From Prevotellaceae bacterium UBA5903 (GTDB taxonomy: Bacteria; Bacteroidota; Bacteroidia; Bacteroidales; Bacteroidaceae), in NCBI GenBank assembly GCA_002431845.1, contig DJEH01000074.1, forward strand, positions 1-39,776: 39,776 nucleotides of DNA, in the 5' to 3' direction. The position numbers and the translations under genes are program-made. How positions within the stretch are numbered: position 1 is the stretch's first letter; each line of letters begins with the position of its first letter. Below, piece by piece: positions 16,965 to 24,916 of this stretch. Below the pieces are notes generated by a model. It had not been told where the DNA came from and ran no database searches. It was given only the letters and a program-made list of their open reading frames with translations.

Positions 16965-17285
16965 TGGTAACTATTTTTGACATTCTGAACTTTCAAAATA
17001 GAATTAAAGTGTTAAAATATTTAACTATAACATTAAGAATAAAATCTTTTTTAACACACAAAACAAGGATTACACTGCACGAAAAGCCTTGTTGATGCTT
17101 AGGATACGTATTCTTTCACCCTAAGGATACGTATCCTTATGAAAACTGCACACACATTCAGTTATTCAGTAATTACTAACTCGTTGATTTTCAATATATT
17201 AGTGACTTATCGCTCATAAATCAAAAAAAATCGGCCAGCACTTAGGTTGGTCGATTTTTTTTGATTCATGAGCATTTGGTTTTTC
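16965..17285 (+). repeat. Composite intergenic repeat, copy B
   Basis: Blocks in order are: TTTTTGACATTCTGAAC..CAAAATAGAA..AAAGTGTTAAAATATTTAA (16973-17025); a spacer with AAAGCCTTGTTGATGCT; two palindrome units spaced 23 bp (17099-17115 and 17122-17139, the second an exact TAAGGATACGTATCCTTA); about 70 bp with TTATTCAGTAATTACTAAC; a long hairpin (17212-17273) with 26-bp arms and two mismatches, starting GCTCAT and ending ATGAGC; then GCATTTGG. The same order occurs in copy C. It fills most of the gap between cysS and the kinase gene and encodes no protein. Confidence 0.82.
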
Positions 17286-17293
17286 AAGAAATA

Positions 17294-17333
17294 TGGATGC
17301 ACAAGGTGGATAAATACCCACGTTGTGCATCCA
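17294..17333 (-). terminator. Strong hairpin after cysS
   Basis: TGGATGCACAAGGTGG (17294-17309) pairs with CCACGTTGTGCATCCA (17318-17333) with one mismatch, 15 bp past the cysS stop. The T-run on the minus strand is weak, so termination may be assisted by the long hairpin of repeat B just beyond it. Confidence 0.7.
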
Positions 17334-17348
17334 CATACTATGATTGGT

Positions 17349-18836
17349 TTATTTATTTAGCTTCCAAGTGGCACCCTCCTTGGTGTCTTTCACCTCAAAG
17401 CCATAAGCTGCAAGTTCGTCTCTAATCTTATCGCTCGTAGCCCAATCTTTGGCTGCCTTGGCCTTAGCACGAAGGTCGAGCAAGAGGTCGATGGCGTGAC
17501 CATAAGCCTCTTCGCGCTGAGCATTGCCACCCTCGGCTTCGCTCTTTAAGCCTAAGATGTCAAACACAAAGGTGTGAACAACCTTTTTCAGTGCCTCTAA
17601 GCCTGCAGGAGTAATGGTTTGCTGCTTGTCAAGCAATTGGTTGATAACACGGCATGCCTCAAACAAGTGGCTAATAACGATGGGCGAATTAAAGTCGTCG
17701 TCCATAGCATCGTAGCACTTCTGTGCAAGCTCGTTGGCATAAGCCTCGGTTAGGGCACCCTTTTCGGTAGCTTCAATACGATCAAGCAGCGCTACCGCAT
17801 CCATCAAACGATCAAAACCCTTTTTCGATGCTTGCAAAGCCTCGTTAGAGAAGTCTACCGTTGAGCGATATTGCGCCTGCAGAATAAAGAAGCGAATGGT
17901 CATAGGCGAGTAAGGCTGCGTGAGCAAGGGGTGACTGCCTGTAAAGAATTGGTCGAGCGTAATAAAGTTGTTGTAGCTTTTGCCCATCTTCTTACCGGCA
18001 ATAGTTATCATGTTGTTGTGCATCCAGTACTTTACCATCTGGTCGCCTTGCGAGGCTACTGCTTGAGCTATTTCGCATTCGTGGTGAGGAAATACGAGGT
18101 CCATACCTCCACCATGAATGTCGAAGTGCGAACCAAGATATTTGCGTCCCATAGCCGTACACTCGCAGTGCCAGCCAGGGAAACCCTCGCTCCAGGGTGA
18201 AGGCCAACGCATAATGTGTTCGGGCTGCGCCTTTTTCCACAGAGCAAAATCTACTTGGTGGTGCTTCTCGCCAACGCCGTCAAGCTCGCGGCTTGCATCG
18301 TGCACATCTTCAAGATTACGACCTGAGAGAATGCCGTAATGGTACTTTTCGTTGTACTTTACCACATCGAAATATACCGACCCATTCGACTCGTATGCAA
18401 AGCCATTGTCAAGGATTTGTTGCACAAGTTGTTCTTGCTCAATGATATGGCCTGTGGCATGAGGTTCGATGCTTGGTGGCAACACATTGAGCTTGCTCAT
18501 AGCAGCATTAAAGCGGTTAGTATAGTATTGCGCCACCTCCATAGGTTCGAGTTGCTCAAGGCGTGCTTTCTTAGCTATTTTGTCTTCACCCTCGTCGGCA
18601 TCGTGCTCAAGGTGGCCAACATCGGTAATGTTGCGCACATAGCGAACTTTGTAGCCAATATGCTTAAGATAACGAAAAACGAGGTCGAAGGTGATGGCTG
18701 GACGCGCATGTCCTAAGTGTGCATCACCATATACAGTAGGGCCACAAACATACATGCCCACGTGTCCCTCATGAATAGGCACAAACAACTCCTTGCGGCG
18801 CGTTAGCGTATTGTAAAGAAATAAAGAGTGTTCCAT
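17349..18836 (-). CDS. cysS: Cysteinyl-tRNA synthetase
   Basis: A 495-residue class I aminoacyl-tRNA synthetase that charges tRNA-Cys in the cytoplasm. The HIGH motif is HLGH (40-43) in GPTVYGDAHLGHARP. The KMSKS motif appears as KMGKS (AGKKMGKSYNN). Zinc-binding residues include Cys31 (YVCGPTVYG), the HCEC segment and the HHECE segment, as in all CysRS. The C-terminal helical anticodon-binding domain is complete, ending in KDTKEGATWKLNK, a typical CysRS end. The length is normal. The gene is monocistronic with an exact promoter upstream and a hairpin downstream. The KMGKS variant replaces the first Ser of KMSKS by Gly, and the lysines needed for catalysis are present. Confidence 0.97.
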   Translation of the reverse strand: MEHSLFLYNTLTRRKELFVPIHEGHVGMYVCGPTVYGDAHLGHARPAITFDLVFRYLKHIGYKVRYVRNITDVGHLEHDADEGEDKIAKKARLEQLEPMEVAQYYTNRFNAAMSKLNVLPPSIEPHATGHIIEQEQLVQQILDNGFAYESNGSVYFDVVKYNEKYHYGILSGRNLEDVHDASRELDGVGEKHHQVDFALWKKAQPEHIMRWPSPWSEGFPGWHCECTAMGRKYLGSHFDIHGGGMDLVFPHHECEIAQAVASQGDQMVKYWMHNNMITIAGKKMGKSYNNFITLDQFFTGSHPLLTQPYSPMTIRFFILQAQYRSTVDFSNEALQASKKGFDRLMDAVALLDRIEATEKGALTEAYANELAQKCYDAMDDDFNSPIVISHLFEACRVINQLLDKQQTITPAGLEALKKVVHTFVFDILGLKSEAEGGNAQREEAYGHAIDLLLDLRAKAKAAKDWATSDKIRDELAAYGFEVKDTKEGATWKLNK

Positions 18837-18919
18837 ATTTATCCTTTTCTTGTTAAGCCATTGTTCAGAACTTTATGGTGGTATTCCGAACTTTATTTAT
18901 AAAATTAAGTATTATATTG

Positions 18920-18950
18920 CAAAGTTAGTGGTTGCTTTGTGAAAGGCAAA
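18920..18950 (-). promoter_or_regulatory. Promoter of cysS
   Basis: On the minus strand TTTTG, 19 bp, TAACTTTG: TTG at 18949-18947 and the -7 at 18927-18920. The leader is about 75 nt. No T-box-like structure is evident in it. Confidence 0.8.
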
Positions 18951-19024
18951 AGATTTTATTTGCTTTTTCGAACTTATAAATTACAAAACAATCAAAAAAA
19001 ATAGCACCATGTTTTATTTGGTTG

Positions 19025-19032
19025 TATATTTG
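19025..19032 (+). promoter_or_regulatory. -7 element of the adenine deaminase gene
   Basis: TATATTTG at 45 bp before the ATG. No TTG is seen at the expected distance. Confidence 0.5.
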
Positions 19033-19076
19033 CTACAAATTGCAATAAGTACGTAAAAGAAACCAAAATCTGTAGT

Positions 19077-20762
19077 ATGAAATATAAAGGACACATAGTA
19101 GACATCAGCACACGCAGCCTATTTGATGGCGAACTGATAGTGGAAAACGGAGTGATAAGCAGCATTACTCCATGCGATGAAGTAAGCGCCGATGCGCCCT
19201 ATTTTTTGCCAGGATTTATTGATAGCCATGTGCACATAGAAAGCAGTATGATGGTGCCAGCAGAGTTTGCACGCGTGGCTGTAGAGCAAGGAACCATAGG
19301 CGTTGTGGCCGACCCTCACGAAATTGGTAACGTGCTCGGGATGGAAGGCATAGAGTTTATGATTAACAGCGGTAAGAACATACGCTTCAACTTCTGTTTT
19401 GGTGCCCCCTCGTGTGTCCCCTCATGTGGCCCTGAGGTCGAAACGAGTGGTGCCACGCTCAATAGTAAGGATATAGAAAAACTCTTAGCACGCAATGACA
19501 TCGGCTTCTTGGCAGAGATGATGAACTTTCCTGGAGTTTTAACAGGCGACAAAGAAGTGTTAGCTAAAATCGAGGCTGCCAAACGCTACAATAAGCCCAT
19601 TGACGGCCATGCACCCGCATTGCTTGGCAACGAGCGCAAGCAGTATGCTATGGCTGGCATATCAACCGACCACGAGTGTGTTACGCTCGACGAGGCTAAA
19701 GCATGCATTGATGCGGGCATGATGGTACAAATTCGCGAGGGGTCGGCAGCGAAAAACTACGATGCGCTTATCCCATTGTTAAAAGCCTATCCCGACAAGG
19801 TGATGTTCTGCACAGACGACTGCCACCCCGACGATCTTATACGTGGGCATATCAACCGCATTGTGGCCAGAGCATTGGCCGATGGCTATGATTTGTGGGA
19901 TATATTGCAGGCTGTATGTGTTAATCCTCAACGTCATTACCACCTTTCGTGGGGACTACTACATGAGGGTGATGCGGCCAACTTTATAGCCGTGGATAAG
20001 CTTTCGCCCAACTTTAGAGTGCTTCTTACCGTGGTAAAGGGTAAAGAGGTGTATAACTGCAATTCGTTTTTAAGCACCATCCAATCGCAGCTAAAGTCGA
20101 TAAATAACCAAATGGCTATATTAGACAACTATCCCAACCATTTTGTGGCAAAACCTATCACCATAGCCGACATTTCATTGCCTATTGCAAGCGGTAATAA
20201 AGTGCGCATAATCCGTGCTTTTGATGGTAGTTTATGCACCAAATGCGAGGAAGTGATAGTAACCGGCAATCCGCTCATCGACAGCAGATACGCATGGGGA
20301 GAGGTACAAAAAATTGTGGTTTACAACAGATATAAAGAGGGTGCACACCCCGTGGTAGGGCTTGTGCGGGGCTTCGGCATAAGAGAGGGGGCTATGGCTG
20401 CATCTATTGCCCACGACTGCCACAACATCGTGGCTATAGGATCAAAAGATGAATACATTGTGAAAGCTATTAACCGTGTGGTAGAGATGAAAGGAGGCTT
20501 GGTTGCCTTGGCTAACAACGAGATTTCGGACATCGCACTACCTATTGCCGGACTCATTTCTCCGCTTGGTGGACACGAAATAGCCTACCGCAGTTCGCGC
20601 TTGCGCGAAACGATACGCAAGGCTGGATGCACATTGCATGCTCCATTCATTACGATGGCCTTTATGTGCTTGCCCGTTATACCCGATATTAAACTCACCG
20701 ACTGCGGACTATTCGACTTTAAGAAGTGGGGATTTGTAAAAACGGCTGAGGAACAATCTTGA
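19077..20762 (+). CDS. ade: Adenine deaminase
   Basis: A 561-residue amidohydrolase that converts adenine to hypoxanthine and ammonia (purine salvage, cytoplasm). The metal-binding motif of the amidohydrolase family is HVHIESSM (His51, His53) after LPGFIDS. Further family motifs are VADPHEIGNVLG, DGHAPALLG, STDHECV and TDDCHPDDL, as in bacterial adenine deaminases of the Ade type. The C-terminal domain (LVALANNEISDIALPIAGLIS, then LHAPFITMAFMCLPVIPDIKLTDCGLFD) is complete. The N-terminus is slightly shorter than in some homologues, but the start MKYKGHIVDI is well placed after a -7 element. It is a single-gene unit. The gene after it is not on this transcript as far as I can tell. Confidence 0.95.
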   Translation: MKYKGHIVDISTRSLFDGELIVENGVISSITPCDEVSADAPYFLPGFIDSHVHIESSMMVPAEFARVAVEQGTIGVVADPHEIGNVLGMEGIEFMINSGKNIRFNFCFGAPSCVPSCGPEVETSGATLNSKDIEKLLARNDIGFLAEMMNFPGVLTGDKEVLAKIEAAKRYNKPIDGHAPALLGNERKQYAMAGISTDHECVTLDEAKACIDAGMMVQIREGSAAKNYDALIPLLKAYPDKVMFCTDDCHPDDLIRGHINRIVARALADGYDLWDILQAVCVNPQRHYHLSWGLLHEGDAANFIAVDKLSPNFRVLLTVVKGKEVYNCNSFLSTIQSQLKSINNQMAILDNYPNHFVAKPITIADISLPIASGNKVRIIRAFDGSLCTKCEEVIVTGNPLIDSRYAWGEVQKIVVYNRYKEGAHPVVGLVRGFGIREGAMAASIAHDCHNIVAIGSKDEYIVKAINRVVEMKGGLVALANNEISDIALPIAGLISPLGGHEIAYRSSRLRETIRKAGCTLHAPFITMAFMCLPVIPDIKLTDCGLFDFKKWGFVKTAEEQS

Positions 20763-20803
20763 AAAGTTTTAAAGATTGAAAGTTGCTCATTCTCTAATTA
20801 AAA

Positions 20804-20883
20804 ATAGTATGCAAATACTTATTTCAAAATTTTGTTGCATACTATCACTATTTGTTGCAAGCATGGCATGCCATGCAGCAACA
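20804..20883. other. Two adjacent stem-loops downstream of adenine deaminase
   Basis: ATAGTATGCAA (20804-20814) pairs exactly with 20835-20845. TGTTGC (20853-20858) pairs with GCAACA (20878-20883), enclosing the perfect 16-bp palindrome GCATGGCATGCCATGC (20861-20876). Together with the repeat at 20898-20945 this makes three stem-loops in 142 bp. None has a T-run. Confidence 0.65.
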
Positions 20884-20904
20884 TTTAGTAACTTTAATAA
20901 GTAG
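20809..20904 (+). CDS. Possible 31-residue signal-peptide-like ORF (doubtful)
   Basis: The ORF starts MQILISKFCC, followed by a hydrophobic stretch and an ACHAA segment that looks like a signal peptidase site; only six residues follow. The stop codon TAG lies inside the small inverted repeat copy 2. It could be a tiny exported peptide, or the remnant of a secreted protein whose body was lost when the repeat arrived. It could also be chance, since the same DNA forms strong stem-loops. No promoter is recognised. Low confidence. Confidence 0.25.
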   Translation: MQILISKFCCILSLFVASMACHAATFSNFNK

Positions 20905-20945
20905 GTGTTCAAAATTCATATCAATTCATTTTGAATACCTACTTA
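20898..20945. repeat. Small inverted repeat TAAGTAGGTRTTCA, copy 2
   Basis: TAAGTAGGTGTTCAAAA (20898-20914) pairs with TTTTGAATACCTACTTA (20929-20945) with one mismatch. It belongs to the same family as 1068-1113. The rest of the gap to 21123 is AT-rich; I see only a lone TAAGTTTG at 21079 in it. Confidence 0.75.
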
Positions 20946-21123
20946 ATAATGAGCATGCACGTTTTAGATTGGAAAGGCAATGTACTTAGAAAATTTAGTT
21001 AAAAAAATCTCAAAAGGAATTAAGAGTACAATAAAACAAGATCGTTTTTGTACACTCTTTAGCGAATTATATACAGCATAAGTTTGCATCTTTCACTTTT
21101 AAAAGAAAAACTTTAAAAAAACG

Positions 21124-21154
21124 TTGTAAGCATTAATTTATTATCGTACATTTG
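21124..21154 (+). promoter_or_regulatory. Promoter of the lipoprotein/DUF5723 pair
   Basis: TTG (21124-21126), 20 bp, TACATTTG (21147-21154). The predicted start near 21161 leaves a leader of about 155 nt, long for this window. Confidence 0.75.
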
Positions 21155-21187
21155 CCCTATAACAAACCTTAAAACAAAAAGCACTCA

Positions 21188-21281
21188 CTCCCTACATTCT
21201 TAACGAGAATGCTATAACAACACATCTTTTCATAGGGAGAAAATGAAATTATATCATCCATTAAAGCGTTCTCGGTTTTAA
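21188..21281 (+). promoter_or_regulatory. Structured leader with a 12-codon ORF
   Basis: CTCCCTA (21188-21194) pairs with TAGGGAG (21233-21239), enclosing CATTCT-TAAC-GAGAATG. Right after the stem a mini-ORF runs from ATG 21243 to TAA 21281 and encodes MKLYHPLKRSRF. The AGGGAGA in the stem would be its Shine-Dalgarno, unusual for this genome. This resembles a translational leader control, but no ligand or codon signal is obvious. Confidence 0.4.
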
Positions 21282-21316
21282 TCTATACCATTAACCATTA
21301 ATACACTCATTACGTT

Positions 21317-23107
21317 ATGGCACATCCACTAATCAAGCACATACTCTATGGGGCATTATGTGCGGGTGCAGCATTCACTTTTGTGGGCTGTACAGACGAT
21401 TCTTATGACTTAGACAAGGTAGACCTCACTATGGGGATAGGTAGCGAGGGGCTTAGCGTTACGTTAGGCAACACCGAACCTATATTGTTAAAAGACATTC
21501 TTGAAGAAGATAAATCCGTAAAAACTGACGCCAACAACCTCTATTATTTGGTAAAATCAGAGACTATGAGTTTTAACTTTAATGTGAAAAAAGTTACCAC
21601 ATCAATAAATAGTCCTGAAATTGTTTCGCGCGTACTCTCAAGCGCCAATATGAGCGCACAAACCATACCTGCTGGCTACAACACATCGGGAAAGGCCGAT
21701 GGAAATAAGCCTGTAAAATTCAACGTGAACTTTACTGAAGATGATGTAAAAACTATTAAGAACGTAGAGGTTCAACCCACCAATATTTCTCTTATCCTTT
21801 CGCAAAAAGGATCAACCAAACTGACTGTTAAGGAGATAAAAAACTTAAAAATTATACTCCCCAAGTACATGCATGTTAAAGCACTTACTTCGGGATGGAC
21901 GCTTGCGGCTGATAATACACTTACTTGTAGCACACTTGCAGGTAATAAATTGGGTACGAAAATTTGCGACTTAACGCTTACAAGCTTAGATATAAACCAA
22001 TCTGTAGCAAGCCACCAACTCAGCATTACAGACAATGCACGCATAACTGCCGACGTTACCTATACCAATGCAAGCGGCGCAACCATACAGTGGAAAAACA
22101 CCGACTATGCCGACCTTACACTCAATATCAACGTTGGTACGGGCAATAGCACCACACCCTATGCACTCAATGTGAACCAAGTTACGGGTAAATTTACCCC
22201 CACTATCAACCCCGAAATTAAGAAAATTGACATTCAAGAGGACCTACCCGACTTTCTTAACGACGAGACTGCCAAGGCCGATGTTGCCAACCCCACATTG
22301 CGCTTAGAGTCTGACCTCACAGCCATTCCTGTTGGTGTGAATGTAGGTTGCACCATGTCGCCTTATAAAGGTGGAAAAGAACTTACAAGCAACAAAGTGG
22401 TGGTAACAAATAGCGGATTGACTATGGATGCACAAAAGAATGACTTTGTTTATCTATACAAAGGCTCTGCACCATACGACCCAGAGGGATTGGCTACTAC
22501 CTATAGCTCAAAGCAGGTGAGCAACCTCAATAATTTGATGAAAACTATTCCCGACTATATTTTGTGCAACATGCAAAATAAGCAAATTGTGGTACAAGAC
22601 AAGGAATACACCGTAAAGCTGGGACAGAACTATAGTGGAAATATAACATACACCATATTTGTACCATTTGAGTTTAATAGCGGCTTGCAAATCGCTTACC
22701 GCGACTCTACAAACAGCCTTAATAGCGACCTTAAAAAGTATTCGGCAAAAGGCATACAAGTTACTACCGATGCTGAAAACGCTATTCCACTCGACCTCAA
22801 AATATCTATTGAGGCTTATGATGTAAACGGACATAAAGTAAGTGGCATCGCATTTAAAGACAATGAGGGACACGACTATGTGGTAATACCAGCGTCAAAA
22901 GACGGAACTATCACCAAGAAGAACCTCGAACTGAATGCCGACCTTGCAGTGCCCGAAAACCTTTCAAAGGTTGATCGCTTTAGGTTTAAGGTTGAAACAT
23001 CTAATGCTGAAACAACCAAGAGCCACAAGCTCATATCTTCGCAATATCTGAAACTGAATAACATCAAGCTCCGCTTGAAAGGTGGCGTAACGATAGATTT
23101 TAACTAA
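21317..23107 (+). CDS. Large lipoprotein paired with a DUF5723 protein, function unknown
   Basis: A 596-residue lipoprotein. The signal peptide ends FVGC with Cys25, followed by Thr-Asp-Asp; the acidic residues after Cys resemble the Bacteroidota surface-export signal. The body is beta-rich. Near 40-60 it has DLDKVDLTMGIGSEGLSVTLGNTEPI, and it contains repeated strand-like segments (LTLNINVGTGN, KVVVTNSGLTMDAQKN) suggesting several immunoglobulin-like domains. It ends in a basic amphipathic strand (LRLKGGVTIDFN). I do not recognise a named family. It is directly followed on the same strand, after 116 bp, by a predicted outer-membrane barrel, and the two share a promoter as far as can be seen. 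A joint role in the outer membrane is likely but unproven. Confidence 0.85.
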   Translation: MAHPLIKHILYGALCAGAAFTFVGCTDDSYDLDKVDLTMGIGSEGLSVTLGNTEPILLKDILEEDKSVKTDANNLYYLVKSETMSFNFNVKKVTTSINSPEIVSRVLSSANMSAQTIPAGYNTSGKADGNKPVKFNVNFTEDDVKTIKNVEVQPTNISLILSQKGSTKLTVKEIKNLKIILPKYMHVKALTSGWTLAADNTLTCSTLAGNKLGTKICDLTLTSLDINQSVASHQLSITDNARITADVTYTNASGATIQWKNTDYADLTLNINVGTGNSTTPYALNVNQVTGKFTPTINPEIKKIDIQEDLPDFLNDETAKADVANPTLRLESDLTAIPVGVNVGCTMSPYKGGKELTSNKVVVTNSGLTMDAQKNDFVYLYKGSAPYDPEGLATTYSSKQVSNLNNLMKTIPDYILCNMQNKQIVVQDKEYTVKLGQNYSGNITYTIFVPFEFNSGLQIAYRDSTNSLNSDLKKYSAKGIQVTTDAENAIPLDLKISIEAYDVNGHKVSGIAFKDNEGHDYVVIPASKDGTITKKNLELNADLAVPENLSKVDRFRFKVETSNAETTKSHKLISSQYLKLNNIKLRLKGGVTIDFN

Positions 23108-23223
23108 GCCAACACTTGCTTTGCCACGTGCAGAGGTACGCCTCTGTTCATAAACAAAAGGTGTTTGCTCTGTATACACAAAAATGCTTGTGTAAAGTAT
23201 AACATTTTAAAACTGATTATCAC

Positions 23224-24636
23224 ATGAAAATCCATCATATCCTATCTTTAGCCGCCTTATTAGCTATGCCTGCTGCGGCTCAAGAATTACATACTTCTTA
23301 CTTCATGGAGTCGTCTACCACACGCCATGAAATGAACCCAGCCCTACTCGACAAACCTTATGTAACGATGCCCATTCTGCCTATTGGCTACTTTAACATC
23401 GGTACAACGGGCAACGTGGGCCTCAAGAACTTTGTTTATAAAATGGAACCAGGCTGGCAAGGCTATGGCATGAACAATAACAACCTTACCACGTTTATGC
23501 ATCCAAGCGTAAGTGCCGACGAGTTTTTAGGCGGACTGAAGGACAATAATCGCTTGTCTGTAAACCTTAAATACCAACTCTTTGGCATGGGCTTTAAATC
23601 GTTTGGTGGCATAAGCTCAGTAGAGCTGAACTTACGCTCTAACACCAATGCCGCATTGCCTAAAGACCTGTTTGAATTTATGAAAACAGCAGGGCAAAAA
23701 ACCGATTACAACATCTCAGATGTTGGTATTCGCTCTGAAAACTTCGTAGAGCTTGGACTTGGACATTCGCATAAGATAGGCGATAAACTAACCGTGGGTG
23801 GCAAGGTTAAATTCCTCTTTGGTTTGGGCTATGCCGATGCTTTGGCGCAGAACCTCAAGCTCCATCTTTCTGATGATAAATGGAGCGTAAAAGGCCACAT
23901 TGATATGTCTGCATCACTAATGGAATCAGATCTCGAGTTTGAAGACGATAGCAAAGATGACCCTGAAACACATCGTCATCGTGTGTCGGGTATTGACGAT
24001 TTTAAGGGCGGACTTTCGGGCTTTGGTATGGCATTTGATTTGGGTGCTACCTACCAAGTATTACCCGACTTAAAGGTAAGTGCAGCCCTTACTGACCTCG
24101 GCTTTATCAACTGGAAAAACACCCATAAAGCCACCTCTGCAGGCGAATGGGAGTTTGATGGCTTTGATAACATCTATGTAAGTGGCGACAAAGGCCCCGA
24201 CAATAAATATGAGATAAGCAACCAATTTGAAGACCTTGGCGACGACCTCGGCGATATGTTTGCAGTGTACTATGACGGCAAAAAGAGCCAAAGCCGTGCC
24301 TTGGCTGCTACGCTAACGTTGGGTGCCGAATATACCTTGCCAGCATACCGAAACCTAAAGTTTGGTTTCTTATATTCAAGCCGTATGGCAGGCCGTTTTT
24401 CATATCATCAAGGCATGTTCTCGGCCAATATTGCTCCACTTAAGTGGTTCGAAGCCGCAGTAAGCATGGGCTTTACAAGTTCTGGCGTAACAGGTGGCTT
24501 GGTGGCCAGTCTGCACGCAAAACACTTCAATCTTACGGTGGGTACCGACCGCTTCTTTGGAAAACTTAGCAAGCAATTCATCCCACTCAATCGTGCCAAT
24601 AGCAACCTTACTATTGGTATGTCATTCCCTATGTAA
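23224..24636 (+). CDS. DUF5723 family outer-membrane protein
   Basis: A 470-residue exported protein. The signal peptide ends MPAAA, with predicted cleavage before Gln20. The mature part begins ELHTSYFMESSTTRHEMNPAL, then has many alternating beta strands with aromatic girdles and Gly-rich turns (LTVGGKVKFLFGLGYADAL, LGAEYTLPAYRNLKFGFLYSSRMAGRF, GLVASLHAKHFNLTVGTDRFFG). It ends in NLTIGMSFPM with a C-terminal strand. This fits the DUF5723 group, which looks like a 12-16-stranded outer-membrane barrel. It is the second gene after the surface lipoprotein at 21317 and is closed by a strong terminator. Transport or assembly of the partner is a guess. The Gln at the predicted mature N-terminus is a candidate for pyroglutamate formation. 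Confidence 0.82.
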   Translation: MKIHHILSLAALLAMPAAAQELHTSYFMESSTTRHEMNPALLDKPYVTMPILPIGYFNIGTTGNVGLKNFVYKMEPGWQGYGMNNNNLTTFMHPSVSADEFLGGLKDNNRLSVNLKYQLFGMGFKSFGGISSVELNLRSNTNAALPKDLFEFMKTAGQKTDYNISDVGIRSENFVELGLGHSHKIGDKLTVGGKVKFLFGLGYADALAQNLKLHLSDDKWSVKGHIDMSASLMESDLEFEDDSKDDPETHRHRVSGIDDFKGGLSGFGMAFDLGATYQVLPDLKVSAALTDLGFINWKNTHKATSAGEWEFDGFDNIYVSGDKGPDNKYEISNQFEDLGDDLGDMFAVYYDGKKSQSRALAATLTLGAEYTLPAYRNLKFGFLYSSRMAGRFSYHQGMFSANIAPLKWFEAAVSMGFTSSGVTGGLVASLHAKHFNLTVGTDRFFGKLSKQFIPLNRANSNLTIGMSFPM

Positions 24637-24675
24637 TACCATTTAGGTAAGTTTCTTTAAGATAACAATTTGTTT

Positions 24676-24725
24676 GTCCGTTCTGCATTTCTTGTTACAA
24701 AGAAAGAGCAGAACGGACTTTTTTT
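24676..24725 (+). terminator. Terminator after the DUF5723 gene
   Basis: GTCCGTTCTGC (24676-24686) pairs exactly with 24708-24718, followed by seven T. Confidence 0.93.
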
Positions 24726-24810
24726 CACTGCATAAAAACGAATATCTATCTTTAAATATAAGTTGTACACCTTTAATTTGAACAAACATTTACTTACAGC
24801 AAAAAGTAGG

Positions 24811-24841
24811 TTGCACAAAATTTAAAAATTACGTATATTTG
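24811..24841 (+). promoter_or_regulatory. Promoter of floA
   Basis: TTG (24811-24813), 20 bp, TATATTTG (24834-24841). The leader is about 70 nt. Confidence 0.78.
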
Positions 24842-24916
24842 CAAACAAACAGGACGTCTGTAGCGCAGTAACGTTCCTTAAATCTTTATTCATTTACCAT
24901 AAAAAATTGTTGTTAT

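Noticed and set aside
18837..18919. T-box or riboswitch in the cysS leader
   Set aside because: The leader is about 75 nt and shows no T-box sequence or anti-terminator pairing.
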